Origin: Stenopsyche tienmushanensis
Taxonomy: Eukaryota; Arthropoda; Insecta; Trichoptera; Stenopsychidae
NCBI GenBank assembly: GCA_008973525.1
Contig: WACJ01000007.1
Location: forward strand, 806,001-870,000
DNA length: 64,000 nt
Direction: 5' to 3'
In this document: piece by piece, positions 1 to 10,584 of the stretch
Position numbering within the stretch: the stretch's first letter is position 1
Layout of the letters: each line of letters starts with the position of its first letter
Position numbers and translations under genes: made by a program
The notes under the pieces: generated by a model
Told to the model about the DNA's origin: nothing
Databases searched by the model: none
The model's input: only the letters and a program-made list of their open reading frames with translations

Positions 1-612
1 AACATCGATACAAAAAAGCAAATCATTACATATTTTAAATATTAAAATGTCATTGAATCTACACGGTATAAAGACAATGGTAAGTCGCTGAAATTCCCAA
101 AATGCTTGATTAATATCGAAAAAAATATATTATTAAAAATTGATAAAATCTGTATTCTTCACGTCTTAAGAGATCAAAGAGTGGCTGGTGAAATAAACTT
201 CAAAAGACGAAGCACTATTTTTTTTAAAAAATAATCGACGGTAATATTCACCGAAACAAGAGTTTCTTGGATCCACTGCATTGCAAACCTCTAAGTCTGT
301 CATGAATAAATCCTATCACGTTTTGGGTACCATTGATGATTTCCGCCGATGGCGCCTTTCCTCCACCATCGGCTGGTTATGAAACTCGTATAATATTATT
401 CCCGCGCATAGGGAGTACGTGAGATTTTATCATAATAACCCGAAGCAGTGTTTTCCAAATGGTTTTTCAGCAGCTCGTAGAGCAGTGGAAGATTGGGATA
501 TTGTTTTTCTTGTTTTCTCACTCTGCCCTATCTTGAACATAGTACTGAAGCACAATTCCGTCTGCTGATAGATATTTAATTACATTTAAAATTGGCGAAA
601 AATATATTCAAA
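1..612. other. Unique AT-rich sequence, no gene seen
   Basis: There is no convincing reading frame. A short hairpin (CCGATGG ... CCATCGG, about 347-373) sits in a slightly GC-richer patch. Nothing else is recognised. Confidence 0.5.
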
Positions 613-1436
613 CACAGCTATCAAACAAAAATCGTAGATGCGTTTTTTGGAAAATCGCACAAAAAAAAGCAATGACATCCATAGAAAAAGTGAAGATGCA
701 TTTCATGAGTTTTAAAAACCGCATAACTTTGAAACAACTATATAAAATATACCAAGATAGTAAGATAGTTGAAATTAACATTTTAAAATTAACAACTCAA
801 AATCGCTCTCGTCTTCGGAAGAAAAAGCTCAATGTCAACATTGTTCAGTGTAAATTTTATTAATTAGATAATAAAAAATCATAAAATGATGACTGTTATA
901 AAAATGTCATTTTTTGACCTTATTTTTTCACAGTTTTAATTATTTTAAAAATAGTTAAAAATTAAAAATTGTAATAAATTTGGTAGGAACAATAGAGAGT
1001 TATATAGAAAAGATCTTCAATCAATTTTAAGTAAATCAGTTTATTAAAATTTGAAATATTATGTCAAAAGTGTCGAAAAAAGTAGCTTCAAAAAAAGCAC
1101 GTTTAAAGATTTCATTCCGGTAGAACCGGCTTAGTTGTCGCGTCACTAAAATAGCTATAACTCCGAAAATAATTGGAATTTTGGAAATTTCTTTGAATGA
1201 TATGTTTTTAAAAATTTGAATTTTGAATAAATGCAAAAAAATACAAAAAATACATTTTTTCAAAATCCTAAAATACCCCCTTAAAATGTATGGTCGTAAT
1301 TCAGCGATCTTCTAAATTTCGGTTAGTGTTGATGATTAATTTTCTATTTTATCAAAAATATATCGATACGTGCTCGTCATGAAATTTTAAAAAAAACCGC
1401 ATAACTTTGAAATCGCACAAAAAAGAGGTTTGAATG
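613..1436 (-). mobile_element. TA-flanked 'TTTTTGTGCG' DNA transposon, degraded copy 1
   Basis: The right edge is the reverse complement of the family terminus (ATTCAAACCTCTTTTTTGTGCG, with one extra T). The left edge near 613-650 is a degenerate version of the other terminus. Internally, 781-860 read on the minus strand matches, with many changes, the acidic reading frame preserved in the copies at 17474 and 30372. The segment at about 1110-1260 matches their central non-coding part. This is the oldest of the three copies; its frames are broken and no TA duplication is clear. Confidence 0.75.
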
Positions 1437-1440
1437 TTTA

Positions 1441-1497
1441 TCATGATTATCATGGTGCAACCATAAACAACTCACTGCAGGGATAGGGCCTCTTTAA
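1441..1497 (-). repeat. Tail fragment of the SINE-like family with GATGATG tail
   Basis: Read on the minus strand it gives the tail seen in other copies: AACTCACTGCAG reversed, then a 'TTTATGGTTGCACCATGATAATCATGATA' type ending in diverged GATGAT units. It directly abuts the transposon ending at 1436. Confidence 0.5.
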
Positions 1498-1513
1498 CCA
1501 ATAAGTAAAAATA

Positions 1514-1645
1514 AGCAATATACTTGAAAAAGATTAATTATATCATTCACATGTCGTTATTGATCGATAAATTTGGGTTAATGATCTATATAATCGTAAG
1601 ATCATTGTAAGAATTCGCTCGCAAGTAAGCGACCATACAGATTAA
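1514..1645 (+). repeat. Partial TTAA-MITE (family with GAGTAGTGAG end)
   Basis: It matches the middle and 3' part of the family, including ATATCATTCACA, a GATCGATAAATTTGGG block and the CTATATAATCGTA block. Both termini are missing. Confidence 0.65.
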
Positions 1646-1733
1646 TATTTGTTCATGAGAATCGATCGAATCCACATTTTATACTCTCTTGTGCATTCAA
1701 CATTGAAGATAGCTCTGAGTTTCATTTTGAATA

Positions 1734-1770
1734 CACCCAGCAGGTCACCTGGGTGAACGTATCGAATTAA
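1734..1770 (-). repeat. Short SINE-like family fragment
   Basis: It carries the block AGGTCACCTGGGTGAACGTA. The same block recurs near 30200, 40505 and, inverted, near 16490. Confidence 0.5.
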
Positions 1771-2878
1771 AATGTTTCATTATAAGTTATTCTAATTTCT
1801 TGTCATCAATTGATTTTCTCATACACATTCATCATTCCTAAAGGATTTCTAAGAATTTCATTTTACTATTGTATAATTTTAAAATAAGCTATACAAAACT
1901 ACATTCCAAATTTGAATTTAATACGATGGCTTGTTAAAGAGTTGTGTTATTTTAATATTAGTATTTATTGGGTTGGTAGTCAAGCATATTAAATTCGTTG
2001 TTGCGCATAACAGGACGTCAATATTAAAACTACATAATATAACCGAATTGTATATCTGAATTATATTATAAATAGAACTTATACTAAATAGATATTTGAA
2101 GATGATCAATCCGGAAATTGTAATTTTCCATGATGACATAATAGAGGGAAAACATATTTGTTTTCACTTGTCTATATTCACGACACACGTCCAATCGCGA
2201 GTATGTACTGAAGGTTTTTCGGAATACTTAAGTACTAGCCGATGAATGACAAGAGAAATCTTAAGGCCTATCGCAAGCGGAATGAGTCAAGTCTTCGAAG
2301 CGATCTGGATCTGTGCTCTGCATATTAAAGAGGCCACCGTCAATATTGGCCGTACAAGGCGAACGTCTTCGCAGTGCACACAATCACTTCGCGCCATTTT
2401 GTCATGAATATTCAAGCTCGTTAATATTCCCGTCCACGACTGGACGTGCTTTTGAAAAATTTCAATGTGAATTTGAATGACAATGCAGTACGACACCGGG
2501 AAAACAAATCTTCAACGGCGGCCATTTTTCTGCCCTGGCTGCCATTTTTTTGTTTGCTCTCGAAATTCTTGCTGCAGCTGTTGACGAATACCTTTTCGGG
2601 AAGACATTCAGTTGTGTCACTCTAATGTTGTATTTTGACTGCTGAATGTACCTAATATAGCTCGTTATGAATGTTTCCGATGAAGCATTCCAAAATTCTA
2701 TCATGGCATTGATTTCTTAATATTTCCTAATATACTGAAAAAAACCAATTTATAGCAAAAATCTGTCAAACGTGTCATTAGCTATAATCAGCTCTTTGAT
2801 GCGTTTGATGGACAAAATTACGAAAAAACGACCCCGACAACGATCGATCGCAACAGTGGGTAAATTATACGAATTGTA
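1771..2878. other. Unique sequence with a moderately GC-rich patch
   Basis: The stretch 2160-2715 is less AT-rich than its surroundings and carries two overlapping minus-strand frames (2287-2496 and 2462-2704) with no recognisable domain and no ATG-led start. Two GGCCATTTTT-type motifs occur near 2520-2550. It could be regulatory DNA or an unrecognised repeat. The rest is plain AT-rich sequence. Confidence 0.4.
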
Positions 2879-3731
2879 TTAGGCTGTCCCATAAGTTTCT
2901 TTCGCAAATGAACACAGATCTAATCATAGTCATGGTTGATGAAAATCCACGATATACTGTTCGCGAAATAGGTAATAAGTTAGAAATTCCACGAACATCC
3001 GTCCATAATCATCTGACAAAATTGGGTTACATCAATCGTTCAGATGTGTAGCTTCCTCGTGAGCTATCTGACAAATTAAACTTCAGCGTATTTCAACATG
3101 CGATCTTCTTCTCCAACGACATAATAGCCAACCTTTTTTGAAGAGACTGGAGATAAAAGTTGGATACTCTATGAGAATATCCAAAGTAAACGGTCTTGGA
3201 CCAACGGTACAGAAACTTTAACTGTAGCTAAACCTAGCCTACATCCAAAAAAAAGTTTTGCTATGCATTTGGTGGGACTGGAAGGGGCTAGTTTATTATG
3301 AGCTACTTCAGCAAGGTGAAACGATCAATTCAATAAAATATTTTTTCCAACTAGACAATCTAGACGCCAGGCCTCATGTGTCTTGGCTCATCAGAAATAA
3401 ATTATTATCATTTGACTGGGATGTTTTACCTCATCCTCCATACTCTCCGGACATTTCTCCTTCAGATTATGAATTATTTATTTCATTGAAAAATACTTTA
3501 CGTGGTAAAAAAATTTATTAAAAAAATTATATAAAAATGTACCTTGATCAATATTTTGCCAACAAACCAGGGAAATTTTGGCAAGAAGGCATTGTGAGGC
3601 TTCCAAATAGATGGAAAAAGGTAATAGAACAGAATGGATCATATATTATTCAATAAATTTTGATGTAATACAAATTATTGCTTATTTTTTTTCTTAATAT
3701 GAAAACGAAAGAAACTTATGGGACACCCTAA
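2879..3731 (+). mobile_element. mariner (DD34D) copy 1, internally deleted, transposase pseudogene
   Basis: The element is bounded by TTAGGCTGTCCCATAAG and its inverse CTTATGGGACACCCTAA, and each end is followed outside by TA, the mariner target. Read in pieces, the transposase retains the second helix-turn-helix, the WVPHEL-like block, the CIWWDWKG strand and the PHPPYSPDISPSDYELF end. Compared with the copy at 21120 it lacks about 84 bp around the HHDNARPH motif, which removes the second catalytic Asp. Frameshifts, an extra A in an A-run near 3246-3253 and a TAG within the 'VWLP' block make it dead. The first DNA-binding domain is absent, as in its sister copies. Confidence 0.93.
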
Positions 3732-4231
3732 TAAAACACAAGAGCTTTGTCAAATTTTCAGTACATTGATTTCAAATTTTCATTTCAAAATGTACATATT
3801 TTTAGCTTAACATAGTTTTTCACCCTAGATCTGCACCCTTGCTGTGAGAACCAGAAGGACTGAGCTTCGTGTACTTTCGGATTTTTTTCTAGTAAAACCA
3901 TCATAGTCATCCCGAGAAGATTTCTATTAACATCAAAAGAAAATTGTCTAATATTTAAAAATCATCCACAATCTTTATTGATATGAATGCGAATATGCTC
4001 TTTAATAAATTCGTTCACGTGATTTGCTGCAGATAAAAGGTATAAATCATGGGGCTTTCAATATCGAATGTATGCAGACAATGAAGATACAACCCTTTCT
4101 CATGAATTGAAATGCCGTGTAGTTGCACTATTATGATAACCATTACAAAATAAATAAATTTTATATGCTTTACAAATGTATTATTAAACTGTATGGGGAT
4201 GCCTTGCTAATTGCCAATATCTCGAGATAAT

Positions 4232-4641
4232 TCATACAAAAGAAGTTATTGGAAACGTCAATATTAACGAGCAAATATTAAATAGTCGAGTTTTTAAAAA
4301 GCAAGAGCCAATCAGCTGAATTCTCCGAATCCAGATATTGCCATTGGGAAAGTCGTAAGCGATGAAATGGATAATAATGAAGCAATAAAAGGCGCGGGGA
4401 GAAGATCGATATCTGGGGGTCTGAATGGTGCCACCACCATTGTACCTGTTGCACGCTGCAAATATACACGAATATGGCGTGCCAACAACCAACAATGGTG
4501 ATGCTGTACGATGGAAGTGATTAGCATCGCTGGTGGAGCGGAGCTGGCGTGTCGTCGAGAGGAAGCAGGAAGTGAGCAGATAGCAGAGTGTCGACGATGA
4601 GAACCTGGCCCAAGGGTGCTCATCCAATCGACAACAGTCAT
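4232..4641 (-). other. GC-rich island with two overlapping minus-strand open frames
   Basis: Two long frames overlap on the minus strand: 4312-4641 (109 codons from an ATG) and 4232-4627 (131 codons). Neither translation shows a domain, signal peptide or family motif that I recognise. Their shared GC-rich stretch (4370-4640) contrasts with the surrounding DNA. It may be an exon, a conserved regulatory element, or chance openness caused by higher GC. Confidence 0.25.
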
Positions 4642-5797
4642 ATCCAGCCTGATTCTGATTTCGCCTCAGCTTCCTCCCAATTTCGCAAAAACCAACACCA
4701 ATTAATATCTTTTACTAATCAAGAACGGAAATAATTGACGCGTTTAGTAAACTTCGATGTTTTCCCACGTATAATGAAACATCTCCAAAGCTTTTCCACG
4801 GAATAGTACTATATATGATCTCATGATTATCATAATTAGCATTAAATAGTGAAAATAGATGCTATTTATAATACATAGTGAATATAACATTATACAGCTA
4901 ATAATACATAGTAAAGTGTCGCAAAAATTCTAAGCTTGATTTTATTGTTGTACGAGTTTTGCTTTTCGTGGGAATGCTGAAAAATAAAAGTAAATGAGAA
5001 GTAGAGTACGGTATTCTTGTTATAATCTACCTTAACTACATTCTATCAGTGTTAAATAGCATTCTTTCGTTCAGAAAATACTTTTAATCAGTTCGAGATT
5101 GACTAAAAACATAATTAACAACTTAAAAAAATCTTGTTAATCTCTCAGTAATAATGTATCTATGAATTTTTAATTCAATCACTTGGTAATACTATTATTT
5201 AAAATAAAATGAATATCATGAATGCTTTCATAAATATTGTAAGAATTATCAATGTATTAATATAATGAAGTGACATAGTTATAGATAATGTTCAGCATGC
5301 ATATAGTAGGAGGATAGCTGGCTTTTGTTCTTTGTGATTTTTCCCAACAACATCAGTGTTAGCTAACTACCTTCAATTAGGATAAATTGTCATTTCCAGT
5401 GCGTGATATGAGCAACAGATGACGTGATCATTGACCATGATATATATGACAGAAAAAAAGGTTTTGCGTGCAATCGGATCTGACCGGAGTTCCCCCGGTG
5501 ACAAGGTCCAGTGATCATTACACCTGTCCTCCCCTACAATATCGTTTCAATCACAGTCTAACATTAGAAAAATATATTTTTCGAGCACGGTTCACTTCAG
5601 AGTAACTAAACGCCAATATACCGACAAAACAATATCGGGTCGCATAATTGCCTCGAGTCTAGACTCTGATATTCCTGAGCGTAAGCGGATGTGGTAGTAT
5701 CATCTTACCTTCTGCGCTTTCAACCAACGCCATTGATACTAATTGTTTCTGCAAAGAAATTTGATACTTCAGAATGATTCAATTTTTTTTACAATAA

Positions 5798-6007
5798 TCA
5801 TTCGGAGTAAACAGAGTTTAGAATAGCATATTTTTTTCGGTTATCGATTTCGAACTGGCCGGCTGTAGTCACGAATCGACCACGGCGTGATGAGTACAGA
5901 AATGTCCGGAAAATCCGTGGGTTTCGGTCCACAACATATTTGTCATCCTTTCTCCAAACTTTTGTGGTTTTTTCTTTACTTATTCTCACGTAGTTGAGCG
6001 TTTTCAC
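5798..6007 (-). CDS. Possible short coding segment, unknown
   Basis: A frame of 69 codons beginning at GTG, so any start would have to lie upstream or be spliced. The translation is rich in Arg, Lys and Tyr (for example SSRRGRFVTTAGQFEID). Codon choice is fairly mixed rather than AT-skewed, which is the only hint of coding. There is no recognisable domain. It could be a terminal exon or a chance frame. Confidence 0.2.
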   Translation of the reverse strand: MKTLNYVRISKEKTTKVWRKDDKYVVDRNPRIFRTFLYSSRRGRFVTTAGQFEIDNRKKYAILNSVYSE

Positions 6008-6225
6008 GTTTTTTTCGTGTCGGTATCGTTAGAAGTAAAGACTGACGTGATCGGCAAATCATTTCGAAATTGTATCAAAAAACATCGGCATATGCAACTA
6101 TTATGGCTGAAAATGCAATCTTATTCAGTAACGAATTATTTTAATCTATAAATACATATGAAAAAAAAGGTTTGAAAAATTGCATAAATTTATAAAAATT
6201 GATTTTTAGTTCATCATCGCTGTTT

Positions 6226-6239
6226 TAATGAATCAATCA
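6226..6239 (+). repeat. Target-site duplication, left copy, of the Jockey-type LINE
   Basis: TAATGAATCAATCA is repeated exactly at 10571-10584, immediately after the (TTA)n tail. The exact match fixes the 5' end of the LINE at about 6240 and shows that the ATG at 6228 lies in flanking DNA. Confidence 0.93.
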
Positions 6240-6368
6240 TTCCCGTTCGACACGCGGCACGGTCGAGACGCGCCCCGAGCGCTGGCCCGACCGTCGTACC
6301 GCGCGCCCGAACTTCAGTGCTTATCAGCAATTTTATCATCCTCGACGCAGACAACTACCTTCGCCGGC
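6240..6368 (+). promoter_or_regulatory. 5' UTR / presumptive internal promoter of the Jockey-type LINE
   Basis: This GC-rich leader begins TTCCCGTTCGACACG. Jockey elements are known to carry a TATA-less internal Pol II promoter starting at +1. Here the position directly after the target duplication makes 6240 the likely +1. No specific promoter box was verified. Confidence 0.5.
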
Positions 6369-7529
6369 ATGCGCCGTGCCAGCTCCAAAAGCCGCGCCAG
6401 GCAAAACCACAACCTGGACGAATGGGTTATTCCAAGGAAAACGGCCAAACGCCGATGCTTCACGCCACCAACACCTGTACCCCAACACAACAGGTATGAA
6501 TCAGCAGCGGTACTCCCGTCGCAAGACCCACCCGCCGCCAAGAAAATACGCGTGCCGCCAATCATCATGGCTGCCAGCACCTCACACGCCACAACACTGG
6601 CGCTGATCAAAGCATTCGTCACCGCAGGCACCTTTCACATGCGATACACAAAAAACAATAACTGCTCGGTCCAGTGCGAACTCCTCGAGGACTACACTCG
6701 TCTGATGAGTGGACTCAAAAAAGAAGGCGTAAATCGCTATTTTCACACCTTCTCGCTGGAAACAGATCGAGAAATCAAGTCCGTCATTCACGGACTACCT
6801 AAAATCGAGCATGAAGAGATTTCAAACGACCTCGAGGGACAAGGCCTAAAGCCTTCCCGAATTACTCAAATGAACCTGGGTGAAGGACGACACACGGAAG
6901 TGTATGTGGTGCACTTCCCGTCTGGCACGGACACCAAAAAACTGAAAAACATCAGGTTTATATGTCACTCAAGAGTGACGATAAACAAATACAAAAGATC
7001 TCCTGCGCATGTGACGCAATGCTTCAGATGCCAGGAGTTCGGGCACGCAGCCAGAAACTGCTTCAGAGCGGAGCGCTGCGTGCGCTGCAACCAGCCCCAC
7101 AGCTCCAACGAATGCCCGAGAAAAGGCAAAGAAGGCATGACTCCAGAGTGCTGCGCCTGCGGAGGCGCTCATGCAGCCAACGATAGAGAGTGCCCGAAGC
7201 GCAGCCAATACGTCAACTCGCTCCGGAAAACGAGAAAAGCGAAAACCCACGTCGCAACACCTCCACCAGGACCCACCTTCATGGCAAAGGACTTCCCAGG
7301 GCTGGGAGGCGGGACTGTGACCTCCGTCCCGGAGCCACCCGTTTGGTTCCCGACTCGTCCTAACACGCGGGAAAATGTTAGTGCTGGTGTAGATAATCTA
7401 GTGTCAGTGCAGGAAATGTCTAAATTGTTTTTGTTATTAAAGAAAATACGTGTAGATTTAAGCAAGTGTAAAGATAAAATGGAAATGGCCTTCTGCCTCA
7501 TTAATTACTTAGATGTCTTATACGACTAG
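6369..7529 (+). CDS. LINE ORF1, gag-like nucleic-acid-binding protein
   Basis: ORF1p binds the element RNA and forms the ribonucleoprotein with ORF2p. The frame is open from 6228, but the ATG there lies in the duplicated target, so I choose ATG 6369 (residue 48 of the long frame), giving about 386 aa. The N-terminus is basic and Ser/Pro-rich. A retroviral-type pre-zinc-knuckle domain (IHGLP through about CHSRVTINKY) follows in the middle. Three zinc knuckles come next: CFRCQEFGHAARNC (starting at base 7020), CVRCNQPHSSNEC and a CCACGGAHAANDREC-type motif. The Pro-rich C-terminus ends LDVLYD and overlaps ORF2. ORF2 is probably reached by reinitiation or termination-coupled translation across the 17-nt overlap. 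Standard Jockey ORF1 proteins are somewhat longer, so it is compact but looks complete. Confidence 0.93.
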   Translation: MRRASSKSRARQNHNLDEWVIPRKTAKRRCFTPPTPVPQHNRYESAAVLPSQDPPAAKKIRVPPIIMAASTSHATTLALIKAFVTAGTFHMRYTKNNNCSVQCELLEDYTRLMSGLKKEGVNRYFHTFSLETDREIKSVIHGLPKIEHEEISNDLEGQGLKPSRITQMNLGEGRHTEVYVVHFPSGTDTKKLKNIRFICHSRVTINKYKRSPAHVTQCFRCQEFGHAARNCFRAERCVRCNQPHSSNECPRKGKEGMTPECCACGGAHAANDRECPKRSQYVNSLRKTRKAKTHVATPPPGPTFMAKDFPGLGGGTVTSVPEPPVWFPTRPNTRENVSAGVDNLVSVQEMSKLFLLLKKIRVDLSKCKDKMEMAFCLINYLDVLYD

Positions 7530-10236
7530 AGACAAAAACTTTAAAATTTTTAACAATGTAAAAATTGTTAATTGGAACGCTCACGGTGTGAGACACAAGG
7601 TGGACGAATTGGCTCTCGGAATGCACAAGATGAAAATCGACATTGCTGTAATTACCGAAACATATCTTAAACCAAATATTAACATTTCTATTCCGGGATT
7701 CATCTGTCATCGTACTGATAGATTGAACAGAATCGGGGGTGGAGTGGCCATTTTCGTGAAAAACGAAATTGCACACTCCACCGTCGGAACTCCCTCTTTT
7801 CACGGTCTCGAAACAGTCGCCATCCAAATCATCTTGGATAAAATTAAACTCATAGTCGTTGCAGCGTACAACCCACCTCATTTAGATCTCCGTCCGAATG
7901 AGTTATCACAAATATTCAGTTTGGGGGAAAGAGTGTTGGTCGCGGGAGACTTCAACGCCAAACATCAACAATGGGACTGCTGCAGTGAAAACCGTCAGGG
8001 CTCCACCCTGCAATCATTTTCTCTCAATAATAACATTCAAATTCATTTTCCGCAGTGCTTCACACACTACCCATCCAGTAACAGACGCCCGTCCACTCTG
8101 GACCTGACGCTGACCAGAAACGTCTCGCTCGTGTCTCGGTTGACGGCCATGGACGCTCTCTCGTCCGATCATCTTCCGGTGATTTTCACCGTGGAAGGCC
8201 GACACGCGAGAGTACCCAGGTTCAGACTGGCATACGAGCGTGCCGACTGGCACCAGCTCAGATCCTATCTCAATCGAAAAACATTACTAACTTCTGCAGT
8301 TCCAGGAACCACTGAAAGCGAAATTGATGAAGCCGTGGAGTCGATCTCCAACCTGATTCTCGAAGCCAAATCTAAATTCATCCCTACAGAAACTGTCGAA
8401 CCATCTCTTATTAAATTTACGTGGAACCTAAAACGTCAAATAAAAATTAGAAATAGACTCAAAAAGCTATGGCAAAAAGATCGTTGCAAATTCACTAAAA
8501 CCATTATCAACCGCATTAACTATCGCATTAAAAAATACATAAACAGGTTAAAAAACGAAATGTGGAGTAATAAGTTATCAAAATTAAAACCCTCAGATAA
8601 TTCTCTTTGGAAAACTGTAAAATCACTCAAAAATAAAGCCACGGGAATTCCTATCTTGATTAAAAATAATAAGATAGCTGAAACAGACTTAGATAAGACC
8701 AATATGCTTGCAGAAACCTTCTGCTTAAACCACAAGATTTCCGAGAACATGAGCGATAACAAAACAAAGAAAGCTGTTAGCCGGTCAATCAGGGATTTCC
8801 GTGAAGACTCACTTAATGACATTCAAAAGATTAAATTGATAACTCCCATAGAATTAAATAAATTCATTAGAAAACTAAAGAGCAAAAAGTCTCCGGGTTT
8901 TGATACAATCGACAACACTATTATTAAAAACCTGCCATTTAGAGTGATCATTCAATTAACAAAAATATTCAACGCGTGTTTAAATATGGGGTATTTTCCA
9001 GCCACCTGGAAAGTAGCGAAGGTAATTCCCTTGCCAAAACCCGGTAAGGATAATAGTAATCCAATTAACTATCGACCAATTAGCTTACTTTCCGCGTTGA
9101 GCAAATTATTCGAAAAGACCATATTAAGTAGATTACAAGAATTTGACACCGATGCCATTAACAATGACCAATTTGGCTTTCGCAAAAATCACTCCACGGC
9201 TCATCAATTGACGAGACTCGTTGAGCACGTCTCACAAAATTTCAATTCCAAAAAAAATACTGGCATGGTGCTTCTTGATATCGAGAAGGCTTTCGACTCG
9301 GTGTGGCACGATGCAATAATTCACAAAATGATTAAGATTAAGTTCCCTACATACCTAACTAAAATCACACAGTCTTATTTGAGCAAGAGAGAATTCTCAG
9401 TCACGTTTAATAATAATGAATCGTCCCCTCAGCGCATTCCGGCAGGTGTCCCCCAAGGCAGTATACTTGGACCCCACCTTTTCAATATTTTTATCAGCGA
9501 CTTCCCGAAGCCTTCCTCTGCGAGCGTAGCTCTGTACGCTGACGACGCGGCTTATTTCACCAGTTCTCGCAGCAACAAATTGGTTGCAGCGAACCTACAA
9601 CGATCGCTAAACGCAGCGCAGAAATATTTCAACAAATGGAAGCTTAAGTTGAACACTGACAAAACCGAAGCGATTCTGTTTTCGGTGAGGCGCAAACACC
9701 GGGTCACATATCCGCTCGTGCTGGGAGGCAGCTCTGTCGAGTGGAAGAACCAAGTCAAATACCTTGGAGTGATTTTGGACTCCAAGCTCAAATGGGGAGC
9801 GCAGGTGTCATGGGCGCGAGGGCGCGGGCTGGCAGCCATGGGGGCTCTCGGCTCCATTTTCCGGCGACGCAGCGCCCTATCGACTACCAATAAGCTCCTT
9901 TTATACAAAACTATTATTCGCCCGACCTTTACCTATGCAGCGCCCATTTGGAGCAACACATGCGAAACCAATTTTAAAAAACTTCAAGTAGTACAAAATA
10001 GAGCTTTGAAAATTGCTTTCAACACCAGACCGCTTAGAAATCTGAAAAGACTTCATAAAAGTATAAAACTACCCCCAGTAAGCGAATATTTTTACAGACT
10101 CACTAAAAACTTTTATAGAAAAATCCCGCATCATCACAATATATTAGTATCTTCGCTCGGTAATTACAGCAACGACAATATAAGATTTAAATACGTGCAC
10201 AAAATGCCAAAGCATGTATTGTTCGATGAGAAATAG
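7513..10236 (+). CDS. LINE ORF2, AP endonuclease plus reverse transcriptase
   Basis: This 907-residue protein nicks target DNA and primes reverse transcription from the nick. The N-terminal endonuclease (about residues 15-230) shows NWNAHG (20-25), Glu49 in ITET, GDFNAK (145-150) and SSDH (217-220), which are the metal and catalytic positions of the exonuclease-endonuclease-phosphatase fold. The reverse transcriptase (about 450-760) shows NYRPISLLS, DQFGFRKNHST, LDIEKAFDSVWH with catalytic Asp589, AGVPQGSILGP, and YADD at 675-678. A thumb-like region follows (VKYLGVILDSKLKWG). No RNase H domain is present, as is normal for Jockey. The start ATG 7513 lies inside the last codons of ORF1 (17-nt overlap). 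No inactivating change is visible. Confidence 0.97.
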   Translation: MSYTTRDKNFKIFNNVKIVNWNAHGVRHKVDELALGMHKMKIDIAVITETYLKPNINISIPGFICHRTDRLNRIGGGVAIFVKNEIAHSTVGTPSFHGLETVAIQIILDKIKLIVVAAYNPPHLDLRPNELSQIFSLGERVLVAGDFNAKHQQWDCCSENRQGSTLQSFSLNNNIQIHFPQCFTHYPSSNRRPSTLDLTLTRNVSLVSRLTAMDALSSDHLPVIFTVEGRHARVPRFRLAYERADWHQLRSYLNRKTLLTSAVPGTTESEIDEAVESISNLILEAKSKFIPTETVEPSLIKFTWNLKRQIKIRNRLKKLWQKDRCKFTKTIINRINYRIKKYINRLKNEMWSNKLSKLKPSDNSLWKTVKSLKNKATGIPILIKNNKIAETDLDKTNMLAETFCLNHKISENMSDNKTKKAVSRSIRDFREDSLNDIQKIKLITPIELNKFIRKLKSKKSPGFDTIDNTIIKNLPFRVIIQLTKIFNACLNMGYFPATWKVAKVIPLPKPGKDNSNPINYRPISLLSALSKLFEKTILSRLQEFDTDAINNDQFGFRKNHSTAHQLTRLVEHVSQNFNSKKNTGMVLLDIEKAFDSVWHDAIIHKMIKIKFPTYLTKITQSYLSKREFSVTFNNNESSPQRIPAGVPQGSILGPHLFNIFISDFPKPSSASVALYADDAAYFTSSRSNKLVAANLQRSLNAAQKYFNKWKLKLNTDKTEAILFSVRRKHRVTYPLVLGGSSVEWKNQVKYLGVILDSKLKWGAQVSWARGRGLAAMGALGSIFRRRSALSTTNKLLLYKTIIRPTFTYAAPIWSNTCETNFKKLQVVQNRALKIAFNTRPLRNLKRLHKSIKLPPVSEYFYRLTKNFYRKIPHHHNILVSSLGNYSNDNIRFKYVHKMPKHVLFDEK

Positions 10237-10570
10237 TTGATCTTGTGTCTCTCATTGGGGGGCTACGAGTGTATGCAGTATGAATGCGCGAAGTATGTAC
10301 GGATAGAGCGTATGTTTTTTATTTATTGTAGTAATAAGTTAATTTTAAGTGATATATTAGCAAAGAGGTTTTTTAATTTCCTATTTTCCTCTATCTTACT
10401 AAATGAGAAGTGTAATTAAAATATTTTAGTTTTATTATTTAAATGTTACAACTAAGATAAGGGATACAATCCCAAAACTTAAACTTAAGCAGTTTGAATA
10501 AATATGTATAGGCTAGATGCATTTATTTATGTAAAATATTTTATCAAATAAAGGTTATTATTATTATTAT
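10237..10570 (+). other. 3' UTR and (TTA)n tail of the Jockey-type LINE
   Basis: This non-coding stretch carries AATAAA-type signals near 10497 and 10545. It ends in about six TTA/ATT repeats instead of poly(A), then the target duplication. Confidence 0.9.
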
Positions 10571-10584
10571 TAATGAATCAATCA
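10571..10584 (+). repeat. Target-site duplication, right copy, of the Jockey-type LINE
   Basis: It is an exact copy of 6226-6239, following the (TTA)n tail. Confidence 0.93.

Larger units (their letters stand above)
3734..6225. other. Unique intergenic sequence
   Basis: It is mostly AT-rich. The stretch 4370-4640 is clearly GC-richer and is listed separately, as is a minus-strand frame at 5798-6007. A fragment near 4108-4145 (GTAGTTGCACTATTATGATAA) resembles the SINE-like tail. Nothing else is recognised. Confidence 0.4.
6240..10570 (+). mobile_element. Full-length Jockey-clade non-LTR retrotransposon
   Basis: About 4.33 kb, organised as a GC-rich 5' UTR (6240-6368), ORF1 (6369-7529), overlapping ORF2 (7513-10236), a 3' UTR of roughly 310 bp and a short (TTA)n tail at 10553-10570. 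A perfect 14-bp duplication flanks it. Both frames are free of stops and frameshifts. Its codon and base composition, especially ORF1, is far more GC-rich than the surrounding DNA. The lack of RNase H and LTRs and the ORF layout place it in the Jockey or a closely related clade. Everything needed for retrotransposition appears present, so it is probably a recent insertion; whether it is active cannot be told. Confidence 0.96.

Noticed and set aside
1036..1263. 75-codon minus-strand frame
   Set aside because: It lies in the non-coding centre of the TTTTTGTGCG transposon, and the matching region of the other copies is not open.
6314..9908. Several 60-126 codon frames on the minus strand and in other plus frames across the LINE
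   Set aside because: They are shadows of ORF1 and ORF2, whose frames carry the recognisable motifs.
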